This document shows positions 8,766 to 16,400 of a DNA stretch of 64,000 nucleotides, in pieces. Every line of letters begins with the position of its first letter. The first letter of the stretch is position 1. The stretch covers positions 113,821-177,820 of the forward strand of contig JAUNSJ010000005.1 in the NCBI GenBank assembly GCA_030539295.1, in the 5' to 3' direction. This DNA comes from Planctomycetia bacterium. GTDB taxonomy: Bacteria; Planctomycetota; Planctomycetia; Pirellulales; Thermoguttaceae. Made by a program: the position numbers and the translations under genes. Below the pieces are notes generated by a model. The model was not told the origin of the DNA, ran no database searches, and saw only the letters and a list, made by a program, of their open reading frames with translations.

Positions 8766-9876
8766 TTACAGAGCGACTGTTTCCTGCCCCCGGGCAGTAG
8801 ACGCGGCACGCCATATGCGTATATCGACCGTATCCGAAACGAAGCGGACGGAACCATCGACCATCGACGCGTTTACTCCTCCCGAATGCTTACTCCGGGC
8901 CGTGTGAATGGAGTAGAGAGCTTGGGCATTTGAGTAATTTGAATTCGCGCCGGGAATGCTGCCGGCAATCGGAATGCAATTATAACCTTCAAACGGCATG
9001 GTACCACATAGTCGGGCCATATAGTCCGTCTTGCTGTTCGGGGCGAACACGGTCGTAAACCCGGATCCGCAACCGCAAACGATGCGGCCCAAAAGTCCTC
9101 GCCATGTATTCGTGCCTTGTACTGTTGCCGGTACGAGAATTTCCGAAACGCACAAGGTATTACTCGTCCCGTCGGCTATACCGGTAAGAAGAGAAATGAA
9201 CGGCAGATAGTTTTTAATGGAGGAGTAAGTTTCGAACTTACCCAACCCGTACGCCGCCTTCTTGTTCTTGATCGTTTCCCCATTGGCAATGTCCGAGTTG
9301 TGACCAAAATCCGTACTGCCGGCACAAGCTACATAATTGTGCAGAAAGATTCTGTTGGTATCTTCTTTATTTCCATCCACGCCGTTTTCCTGGTCAAAAA
9401 TTTTATTCGGTTCGGACGGACACAGATACATCTCAAACCGCGTCGTTCGCATTTTATGCTTGCGGTCGCCTGCGGTGTAGCCGGCATTAGCCGCCCAGTC
9501 GGCAGGCTCGATTGTGGAATAGATTGCCGTTTGCTCCATATAAGGGAGAATGCGTACCGCCCAGGACCAGGCATTAAAGTTCTGTGCCGCGGGGCACCAA
9601 AGCCCCATATACGGAAGACTTTCATCGTTGGCATCCGCGTAATTGTGCATTGCCAGAGTAATATTTTTTATTTTATTGGTACATTCCATGCGGCGGGCCG
9701 CTTCCCGGGCCGCCTGTACCGCTGGCAAAAGAAGTGCGATTAAAATTCCAATAATCGCAATAACCACCAGCAATTCAACAAGAGTAAAGGCGAGAAGTTT
9801 TCTCAGGCTGACCAGCCTACCCCCCCCCCCGTTTTACCACAACGGTCATTTGAATGAAACTACAGCTCTTTTTCAT
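8766..9876 (-). CDS. DUF1559 / prepilin-type N-terminal cleavage protein, needs +1 recoding at G11 (copy C)
   Basis: A pseudopilin-like protein of about 369 residues. ATG 9876 has an AAGGAG SD 7 bp upstream and opens 19 codons (MKKSCSFIQM...VVVKRGGG) that end at TAG 9819-9817, right after 11 G. The +1 frame continues [20 protein letters not shown] and then a full DUF1559 domain with SKHSGGVNASMVDGSV and a final GQETVAL. The leader is similar to those of copies A and D in both sequence and length. A GTG inside the pilin motif at 9773 would give a product without a cleavage site. It heads the P3 unit. Confidence 0.8.
9817..9830 (-). other. Poly-G (11) plus TAG recoding site, DUF1559 copy C
   Basis: The leader frame reads AAA CGG GGG GGG GGG TAG; a +1 shift gives GGT AGG CTG and the pseudopilin frame. 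Tract length and stop placement match copy A although the flanking leader codons differ, which suggests selection on the site and not just recent copying. Confidence 0.7.
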
Positions 9877-10010
9877 GGTCTTTCTCCTTCTGTTTTGATT
9901 GAGTTGGTTTTACGAGACCGTCTCAAGGAGTTCTGTCGGCAAACCCGGCTGTCGTCTTTTTGACCTGTCCCGAAATTGCCTGGTCAGACTTGAGTACGTC
10001 AATGACCACT

Positions 10011-10084
10011 ATTCTAACCTGCCGCGGACCGCTTGTCAACGGTTCTCTCATCCAAATAGGCCCAAGGGGCATACCTTTTGAATC
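10011..10084 (-). promoter_or_regulatory. Composite regulated promoter P3
   Basis: -35 TTGACA (10039-10034) and -10 TAGAAT (10016-10011) with a 17 bp spacer. TGGATGA (10054-10048) is 8 bp upstream of the -35, and GATTCAAAAGGTATG starts at 10084, 30 bp above it. The GTATG and GGATG cores are 21 bp apart. It drives DUF1559 copies C and B and lipoprotein C with a leader of about 127 nt. Confidence 0.85.
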
Positions 10085-10192
10085 ATGCACGGTATGTATA
10101 AAGAACGTGCTTATCTACAGAAAAGTGAGAATGACTGCTCTGTCGGTCAAAACTGTTCGCGGTTCCAACCGACAGAACACGAATCCAAACGC

Positions 10193-11410
10193 TTATTCCT
10201 CGCTGCCTGCCTTATTGACGATGATGCCCAAGCGGCTCCCTTGCGAAACGAGCGAACCGGCAAGTACGTCCTCTTCGCGAAATCGATGCAAGACGATTTC
10301 TTTAGCGTCGTATCGGCTGTAATCATTGACGACATAAATGGTTCCGTCCTGCCCCTGCACGGCGTCAGGATAGGAGACGTTGTTTCGCGGGTCTAAAACA
10401 AGCCCGCCAAGCCACGTCTGACCGTCGTCTTTCGAGACGAACGCCGTGATTTTTTCCCGGCCGGTTTGCGTGTCAACCGGACCGTTCTTTACCAGGAGCA
10501 GATTCCCCGAAGCCAGTCGACCGATAAAGAACCGGCTGTCCGGATTCGCGATTCGGGACGGAACCAGCTCGGTCCACGTTTTGCCGCCGTCACGTGAAAA
10601 TGATTCGCCAATACCATAAGCGACGCGGCACAAAAGCCAGAGAGTGCCGTCCCGCTTTTCAACGACCATATGTTCATAGCAGGACCGCACTTCTTTCGGA
10701 ACGTTTGCCTGTCCCAAATAATGCACCGTGTGAAGCTGGTCAAGCGACTCAAAGACATTGGCGTTATTCAATTCGGGTAAGTCGAAAACGACCTCTTTCG
10801 GAAGTGTATCGCGTGCAATGTATTTTCCTTGCGAATAATTGCACGGCGTACCGGCCATGAATTCAACAGGGAAGAGCCAGCGGCCATCGGACGTCACAAG
10901 CGGCTTGTTCTTCATAAAGCCATGACAAATGCGCCGCGGCGCAGACCAGTCGGAATGTTCATCTTCCGGGTCCACAGGCGACATGACCCAGATCCCGCCA
11001 CGACCGTCCCACTGGCCATAAAGATACGCGAAAAAGAGCCACACCTTACCGTTCGGATCCGTCCACAAACCGGGGTCCAACGTGCGAAGCGGTCCTGGCA
11101 TATCTGTTGCAAAAAGCGGTTCGGACCAGGATTCACCACCATCGCCGCTGGAGGCAACAACATGGCAGTTTTCTTCCCCTTCCGACGGGTGTGTACCCGT
11201 ATGCCAGGCAACCCAAAGTCGGCCTTGCGGCGAAACCGTCAAACTGGGCGCCGACTGAAATTTCCGAGCACTGTCCTGCAAATAGCCCGGAACCGGACGC
11301 AGTACAGGCGGCACCGACATTGCGTCCGTTGGATACTCCTTCCCCTCTTGAGCAAAGAGTCCGCCGGCAAATAAAACCAGGCTAACGACAAATATACAGG
11401 ATGATTTCAC
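10193..11410 (-). CDS. Secreted BNR-repeat / sialidase-fold protein (copy C)
   Basis: A 405-residue protein with a signal peptide (VVSLVLFAGGLFAQ) and Asp boxes SGDGGESWSEP, SRDGGKTWTEL and SKDDGQTWLGG. The ending EEDVLAGSLVSQGSRLG and the phrase NNVSYPDAVQGQDGTIYV match copy A (2610), so both came from one ancestor. I chose GTG 11410 because GGGAG lies 8 bp upstream. It is the last gene of the P4 unit, 43 bp after the M14-like peptidase. The sequence does not tell whether it is a glycosidase or a binder. Confidence 0.85.
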   Translation of the reverse strand: MKSSCIFVVSLVLFAGGLFAQEGKEYPTDAMSVPPVLRPVPGYLQDSARKFQSAPSLTVSPQGRLWVAWHTGTHPSEGEENCHVVASSGDGGESWSEPLFATDMPGPLRTLDPGLWTDPNGKVWLFFAYLYGQWDGRGGIWVMSPVDPEDEHSDWSAPRRICHGFMKNKPLVTSDGRWLFPVEFMAGTPCNYSQGKYIARDTLPKEVVFDLPELNNANVFESLDQLHTVHYLGQANVPKEVRSCYEHMVVEKRDGTLWLLCRVAYGIGESFSRDGGKTWTELVPSRIANPDSRFFIGRLASGNLLLVKNGPVDTQTGREKITAFVSKDDGQTWLGGLVLDPRNNVSYPDAVQGQDGTIYVVNDYSRYDAKEIVLHRFREEDVLAGSLVSQGSRLGIIVNKAGSEE

Positions 11411-11453
11411 ACTTTTCTCCCTTCTTGTGAATGAATTCTGACAAAAACTCAAC

Positions 11454-12683
11454 TTACATTGTTTTTATGTAGTCGGCAAGAGCCTTTGCGAAATTAGCGC
11501 CAAGCTCGTGTGCCGTCTCAATCGTTTGGGCCTTGCCATCAGGAGACTGCGACGGAGACTCGGATACCGGACAAATCACGAAATCCAAATCCGGGGCCGT
11601 TGCCATCCACCCGACTACCCAGGAAGGACCAATCAGATTGTAGGCGTCCTTCATGGGGTGGCCGGCGAATCCGCCTTTCTGTCGTTCGAAGAGCATCTTG
11701 CTGAACTTTTCCTCCTCTTCCTTATTGCAGTCGTTTATAATAAAGAAATGAGGGTGACAGGCCCATTCCGCACCCTTGACGACGTTACTGCGAAGCCCTA
11801 CCGAATTCCCATGAAAATCACAGCCGATCAATCGCTTGCCTTTTCCCCATTCGGTAACCTGTTTCTTCAGGGCACGAACACTGGCATAGCGTTCAATTTC
11901 AAAATCCCGATTGTGGTCGTGAGGAATTCGGCATTTCCCCTGGTCTCCATCTTCGACTCCATCTTTATCCATCAAGGGAACGACGAAAAAGTCGGCATTG
12001 TCAAGCAAATAATTTCCTTCCGGGCTTCCGGACAGGCATTCGCGTATAATGCCATTAAGAGTCCAAACACCCCAGGTTTCATTGCAATGACTTCGACTCG
12101 TGAAGACGACGCCCACTTTTTTCTCATTGTCCGGATTACCGAATCGCAAGAGTTCAACCTCGCGGCCTTTTTCCGATTGACACAGCACTTCACAACGAAT
12201 GTTGCATCCTTTTTTTTGCATTTCTTCAACGAGCAGACGAATCGTCTGGCCCGTATACATCGGCACGACCGCAAAGCGCACATCATCTTCATTTGGACCA
12301 AAGGTGTAGTCGAACGTGTCCGCAGGATTGACCGGCGCATCAGCGTCGAGCAGCCACTGCCAGGTGGCGCCGCCGTCGCGACTGACCGATGGCCCCCGCT
12401 CCTGGAGATATCCAAATTTGGAGTCACCATTAATCTTGAAATGAATGGTCTTGCCCTGGGCATTACGAACCCGAACTGCCCAATGGCGATCCGTACATTC
12501 ATTCGCACCAGAGTCGCGACGATCACTGTGAAAGGAAACGGAATCTTCCGTTTGCGAATCGAGAATCATATTGCCGCCTGGAAAATCGGCGTCTATGCTC
12601 CAGGTTACGTTCTCGTCAGCAGTGAGGGGACGCGCTGTCAGTACCAGTAACGATATCAAAAAAACATTAATCACATTTTTCAT
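11454..12683 (-). CDS. Secreted M14-like (cytosolic-carboxypeptidase type) metallopeptidase
   Basis: A 409-residue protein with a signal peptide (VFLISLLVLTARPL). The N-terminal half resembles the beta domain that precedes the catalytic domain in AGBL/CCP-type M14 peptidases. The catalytic domain shows SRSHCNETWGVW (His 199, Glu 202 as zinc ligands), VPLMDKDGVEDG followed by HDHNRDFE (equivalent of the NPDGV and DLNR motifs) and GCDFHGNSV (third zinc ligand, near residue 312). The catalytic glutamate is not certain; FVICPVSESPS may contain it. Family members remove C-terminal residues from peptides. The gene lies between lipoprotein D and BNR copy C, so a role on glycoprotein or peptidoglycan substrates is possible but inferred. 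Confidence 0.75.
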   Translation of the reverse strand: MKNVINVFLISLLVLTARPLTADENVTWSIDADFPGGNMILDSQTEDSVSFHSDRRDSGANECTDRHWAVRVRNAQGKTIHFKINGDSKFGYLQERGPSVSRDGGATWQWLLDADAPVNPADTFDYTFGPNEDDVRFAVVPMYTGQTIRLLVEEMQKKGCNIRCEVLCQSEKGREVELLRFGNPDNEKKVGVVFTSRSHCNETWGVWTLNGIIRECLSGSPEGNYLLDNADFFVVPLMDKDGVEDGDQGKCRIPHDHNRDFEIERYASVRALKKQVTEWGKGKRLIGCDFHGNSVGLRSNVVKGAEWACHPHFFIINDCNKEEEEKFSKMLFERQKGGFAGHPMKDAYNLIGPSWVVGWMATAPDLDFVICPVSESPSQSPDGKAQTIETAHELGANFAKALADYIKTM

Positions 12684-12708
12684 TTTTTGTTTACATCCTT
12701 TCCGGGGA

Positions 12709-13236
12709 CTATTTAATTTCGGAGAGATCTATGTTCAGCAGTTCTCCCCCACCTGGAGTTACGGACACTTCCAAGGGTGTCGTCTGCCCACTTTGAACTA
12801 TTACTGGAATCAAACGTTTCTCCTCTTCCATGCGATTCACGGATGCCTTCATGTCCTCCTGATATTTCTTCCGTTCGGCAGTCGACATGTCAGCCAGTTC
12901 AATCGAAGTTTTGGTCCCGGTAATTTCAATTTTTTTGTTCAGGGTAATCTTATATTCTCCTTGCGGCACGCCCTTGCCAATAAAGGAACCACGCATTGTA
13001 TTAATTCGGGCGACGCCTTCGGCATCGGTCACGCCGCCCATGGAAAGTTGCTGAACGCTTTCGTCGCCCATGAGCACAACATTGACATCGGCGACAGGAG
13101 TACCCTTGTTTACAATTTCTATTGCACACGGATACAGCCTGGGCATACTCTTTTCCAGTTCGCTTTTACACCCTGAAACCGCGAGTATAAACAACACCAG
13201 ACAGAGCACTGCCTGTACTTGCTCTTGCGTTTTCAC
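12709..13236 (-). CDS. Small lipoprotein, carboxypeptidase-regulatory-like (copy D)
   Basis: A 175-residue lipoprotein starting at GTG 13236 with a GGGAGG SD upstream. The lipobox is VSGC (Cys 23). The beta domain includes YPCAIEIVNKGTPVADVNVVL, GGVTDAEGVARINT and a PQGEYKITLNK strand, the same plan as copies A and C. A central charged stretch (STAERKKYQEDMKASVNRMEE) could form a helix or short coiled coil that the other copies lack. It sits 14 bp after DUF1559 copy D and 25 bp before the M14-like gene in the P4 unit. Confidence 0.82.
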   Translation of the reverse strand: MKTQEQVQAVLCLVLFILAVSGCKSELEKSMPRLYPCAIEIVNKGTPVADVNVVLMGDESVQQLSMGGVTDAEGVARINTMRGSFIGKGVPQGEYKITLNKKIEITGTKTSIELADMSTAERKKYQEDMKASVNRMEEEKRLIPVIVQSGQTTPLEVSVTPGGGELLNIDLSEIK

Positions 13237-13250
13237 TGGTCACCTCCCGT

Positions 13251-14511
13251 TTATAGTGTAGCCGTCTCGCCACCGTTAATCGAACCCAAAGCGCCCCAAA
13301 CGCCAAAGGGACTTTTCCCCGTGGGATCTTTTTTATCGGAGGGATACGCCGCAGGAGGCGTCTTTACGTCATAGGTATTACTCCCGCAATCAATGGTTTC
13401 GGAAACAAACACGACAGAACCATCAGCCCGCAGCGTATTGGCACCACCTGAATGATGACTCGAGGCGGATAAATAGCCCATAACGTTATCGGTACCGCCC
13501 AAACAGGAAGGCGAGTTCGGCGGCAAAACCGTCGTAAAGGCAATGTTCTCCGTATAGCCCCAGACAAACGTGTATCCGCGGCCCCCTGCTCGTAAATTCG
13601 TCGTCGTATTGTATATGGTCGAATCGGTTGACGACCGCGATTGCAAACAATTTGTGGGTAGATAACTGCCTGTGCCAAAACCGACAGTCGATGCATCGCT
13701 GTATGCGTTTGACGTTCCGCCAAAGTTCGTAAGGACCCCTCCCTTAATTTTGGGCGAACTGCTCACAGGAGCCACGATCATCTCGGAACAGGCTATGGTG
13801 TTGGAGGAACCGTCGAGCAAGCTGGCAAAGGTCGTACACTTCAAGGCATGTTTCCCTTTATAGAAACCACACCCCCCGGCAAAAAAACCTCGATTGTTCG
13901 TGTGCATTGAAGCGCCATCAACAGCCCCCATACTCCGAATCGTGTCGCCCAGGGAAAGGCAGTAGCTTGTGCGTGCATGTTGCGTATCGCCACTTCCATA
14001 AATGGACGCCGAAACATTGGGGTCAGACGGACACCAATAAATTGGAATCGGATTGCCAACAAAAGAGTTCACCGTTGCTCCAAAGCCAACCCAAGGCATG
14101 GAGGGCCAGGCTCCGTCCGTTCCAATAGAGCTTTTCAGGAGATCGTAACGCGTGCCTTGCTCCATATAGGGTAAAATGAACACTAAAGAGCTGTACAGTC
14201 CCCCACGAAACACGCCGCCACTACTGTCGCCACTAACACCAGCGGCAAAGGGAGGAAACGCATTGTGACTGTCGTGATAGTTGTGCAGTCCCAGCCCGAT
14301 CTGTTTCAGTTTATTGGTACATTCCATGCGTCGGGCCGCTTCCCGGGCTGCCTGTACCGCCGGCAGAAGAAGTGCGATCAAAATCCCTATGATCGCGATC
14401 ACCACCAGCAGTTCCACAAGAGTAAAGGCAAGAAGTCTTCGCAGACCGGTCAGCCTACCCCCCCCGCTTTACCTCAACGACCATTTCGACAACGTTCCAA
14501 GTTTTTTTCAT
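13251..14511 (-). CDS. DUF1559 / prepilin-type N-terminal cleavage protein, needs +1 recoding at G8 (copy D)
   Basis: A pseudopilin-like protein of about 419 residues. ATG 14511 has an AAGGAG SD and opens 18 codons ([18 protein letters not shown]) ending at TAG 14457-14455, directly after 8 G. The +1 frame continues [20 protein letters not shown] and a full DUF1559 domain that ends GGETATL. Although the tract is three bases shorter than in copies A and C, the frame relation is unchanged, so a codon seems to have been lost or gained while the shift was kept. First gene of the P4 unit, divergent from the XylR-like regulator. Confidence 0.8.
14455..14465 (-). other. Poly-G (8) plus TAG recoding site, DUF1559 copy D
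   Basis: The leader frame reads AAG CGG GGG GGG TAG; a +1 shift gives GGT AGG CTG. Eight G is short enough that a base-count error is unlikely with most sequencing methods, making this the strongest of the three sites. Confidence 0.72.
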
Positions 14512-14650
14512 GTTCTTTCTCCTTCTGATTTGAGTGAGCGATGTTCATAAAGGCCGGGCAGCCAACACCAACGAGCAGAACGCCTGCAACGTGTTTCGAC
14601 CAAGCCCCCAAAAAATGTGACAGCCTGTCCAGCAAGTGTCAACGTCATTC

Positions 14651-14724
14651 ATTATAATCCGCCAAAAACCGCTTGTCAACGGTTCTCTCATCCAAATAAC
14701 TACATAGACCATCCCTTTTGAATT
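14651..14724 (-). promoter_or_regulatory. Composite regulated promoter P4
   Basis: -35 TTGACA (14679-14674) and -10 TATAAT (14656-14651) with a 17 bp spacer, a full consensus. TGGATGA (14694-14688) is 8 bp upstream of the -35 and AATTCAAAAGGGATG begins at 14724, 30 bp above. The two GGATG cores are 21 bp apart as direct repeats. It drives the unit DUF1559 D, lipoprotein D, M14-like peptidase and BNR C, and lies beside the divergent regulator promoter. Confidence 0.87.
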
Positions 14725-14751
14725 CAAACTGTTAATCAATTTGTTTTCTCC

Positions 14752-14780
14752 TTGACAGCCGGCTATCCTTAGATTACAAT
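14752..14780 (+). promoter_or_regulatory. Promoter of the XylR-like regulator gene
   Basis: TTGACA (14752-14757) and TACAAT (14775-14780) separated by 17 bp, about 100 bp before the chosen start at 14881. The direct-repeat operator of P4 (14688-14724) lies just upstream, so the regulator may also control itself. Confidence 0.8.
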
Positions 14781-14880
14781 AGGTTTAGTGCTTGTTCCGC
14801 ACCGTATTGCCGACTCTGTCCAAGGGGCGCGGCCATACGGGAAAAATAATGTGTCGGTAGTGGAAGTCGAGGTGGGAAGA

Positions 14881-16053
14881 ATGGGTTGGAAGAAAAAAGT
14901 TTTGCTCTTTGTGGAAACGTCCCGATGCTATGGCCGTAATATCATCTATGGCGTGTCGCGTCGCGTGGCGGAGAATCGGAACTGGACCCTCTACTTTCAG
15001 GACCGCGGCGTCTGGGAAGAAGTGCCGGAATCCATCGAAAAATGCGACTGCGATGGTATTATTTCCCGTTGCTCCTCGCCTGCCATCTATAACCGGTTAC
15101 GCAGCTTGAATGTCCCCCTGATCGAACTGCTCGGCGACGAAGAGACCTTCTTTCCGGCGGTCAAGAACGACGAGCGAACCAACTGTCGCATGGCAGCCGA
15201 CCATTTTCTCGGGTCAGGCTTTCGTCATTTCGCCTTCTTTGCCGTTTCGGATACCCCTTGGGCTCGGGTTCGACAGCGATTCTTCCACGACGCACTGCTC
15301 GGGCGACCCACCCATTGCGAGTCCTACGACTTCTTTTCGACCGGGGCTGAATCCGCCTTATCGCAGTCGCGCTGGGGCTGGTGGCAGGGGAACGAAACGG
15401 AAATACTCGCCTGGCTCCACAGTTTACCCAAGCCAGTCGCTATTTTGTGCGAATGGGACATGTCGGCCTTCTTTCTCATTAATATATGTAATAATAACGG
15501 CGTAATGATCCCGGAAGAGGTCGCTATTCTGGGCTATGGTAATAACGCGGACCTGTGTATAAGTTCCTCGCCGTCTCTTTCGAGTGTCGTCTCCAACGGG
15601 CGCGAGGTCGGATATCAGGCGGCGATTCTGCTCGAAAAGAAATTCCAGAACCAGCCGCTGCCAAACTTACCTCTGGAGATTCCCGCGACTCACATCGCCG
15701 TTCGGCAATCGACGCAGCGGTTCGGCGCCGACGACCCTATTGTTGCCCATGCGCTCGGCTTTATTCGGGAAAATATCGCCATGCACCCCAACGTTTCTGA
15801 AGTCGCCAAAAATGCCGGCGTCTCGTCGACCACTCTCTGCCGACTCTTTCGCAAAAAGCTCAATCGGTCGCCGGAAGAGGAAATTATCCGCTGCTGTATG
15901 AACTGGGCCAAGGAACTCCTCGCGGAAACCGATTTCCCTATAAGTAAGATTGCCCACTTCCTGCAATATTCATCCGTAGCAAGCTTCGCCCGCACCTTTC
16001 GCCGGGAAACCGGTACCACCCCCAGCCAATTCCGCGAAAAGGCCCGGCAGTAA
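14881..16053 (+). CDS. XylR-like transcriptional regulator (LacI-type sensor domain plus AraC-type HTH)
   Basis: A 390-residue protein, close to the 392 residues of E. coli XylR, with the same architecture. Residues ~5-270 form a periplasmic-binding-protein-like sugar sensor (VLLFVETSRCYGRNIIYGV at the start, VAILGYGNNADLC and SLSSVVSNGREVGYQAA near the end). The C-terminal ~100 residues hold an AraC double HTH (VSEVAKNAGVSSTTLCRLF and ISKIAHFLQYSSVASFART). ATG 14881 follows a purine-rich SD; an in-frame GTG at 14788 only adds an unrelated N-terminus. It is divergent from the P4 unit, and the four composite promoters fit an AraC dimer on direct repeats, so it is the likely local regulator. 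The sugar it senses is unknown. Confidence 0.88.
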   Translation: MGWKKKVLLFVETSRCYGRNIIYGVSRRVAENRNWTLYFQDRGVWEEVPESIEKCDCDGIISRCSSPAIYNRLRSLNVPLIELLGDEETFFPAVKNDERTNCRMAADHFLGSGFRHFAFFAVSDTPWARVRQRFFHDALLGRPTHCESYDFFSTGAESALSQSRWGWWQGNETEILAWLHSLPKPVAILCEWDMSAFFLINICNNNGVMIPEEVAILGYGNNADLCISSSPSLSSVVSNGREVGYQAAILLEKKFQNQPLPNLPLEIPATHIAVRQSTQRFGADDPIVAHALGFIRENIAMHPNVSEVAKNAGVSSTTLCRLFRKKLNRSPEEEIIRCCMNWAKELLAETDFPISKIAHFLQYSSVASFARTFRRETGTTPSQFREKARQ

Positions 16054-16054
16054 C

Positions 16055-16170
16055 GTTCCCGACTGCTTACGTTCCCGACTGCTCGCAGGTCGGGAATCAG
16101 CAACTACGTTCGGGAAACGGCCAAACAGCCACGATTTGCCATTCACCCATCATCGCCATTCCGCTCGAAG
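16055..16170. repeat. Dispersed palindromic repeat, degenerate copy
   Basis: Contains two copies of CGTTCCCGACTGC, the second forming a hairpin TTCCCGAC...GTCGGGAA, followed by a degenerate form of the CCATTNACCCATCANCGCCATT segment seen at 22.8 and 29.2 kb. It is the start of the 347 bp gap between the regulator and secA and could act as a weak terminator. Confidence 0.6.
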
Positions 16171-16259
16171 AAAATAGGCTTCGCCCTCAGATTCGTGTGC
16201 GGATTGGCAATTCTGCTTTCGCTATTGTTCTATTGCTGTGTTCACGGCCGGCCCTCCCC

Positions 16260-16287
16260 TTGGCGAGAATGGGAAATAGGATAAACT
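16260..16287 (+). promoter_or_regulatory. Candidate secA promoter
   Basis: TTGGCG (16260-16265) and TAAACT (16282-16287) with a 16 bp spacer, 113 bp before the secA start. This is a moderate match only. Confidence 0.35.
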
Positions 16288-16400
16288 TAAAGTAAGCGTA
16301 ACTATATGCGAATATGGGTGCGTGCGCAAGACCTAAACTAAGCCCGGCGAGTGACCCTCGCGGCGAAAGACAGTAGAACAAACGATTTATAGAGATTAAA

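Noticed and set aside
5473..9830. Phase variation by slipped-strand replication at G11
   Set aside because: Possible for the two long tracts, but the G8 copy is less mutable and all three are off-phase together; kept as an alternative only.
11508..12650. 380-codon plus-strand frame
   Set aside because: Antisense to the M14-like gene, with no motif; frame is open by codon bias.
5473..14465. Simple sequencing error as the cause of the three G-tract frame breaks
   Set aside because: Not excluded, but all three have the same phase and the same stop, and one tract is only 8 bases long, so I rate recoding higher.
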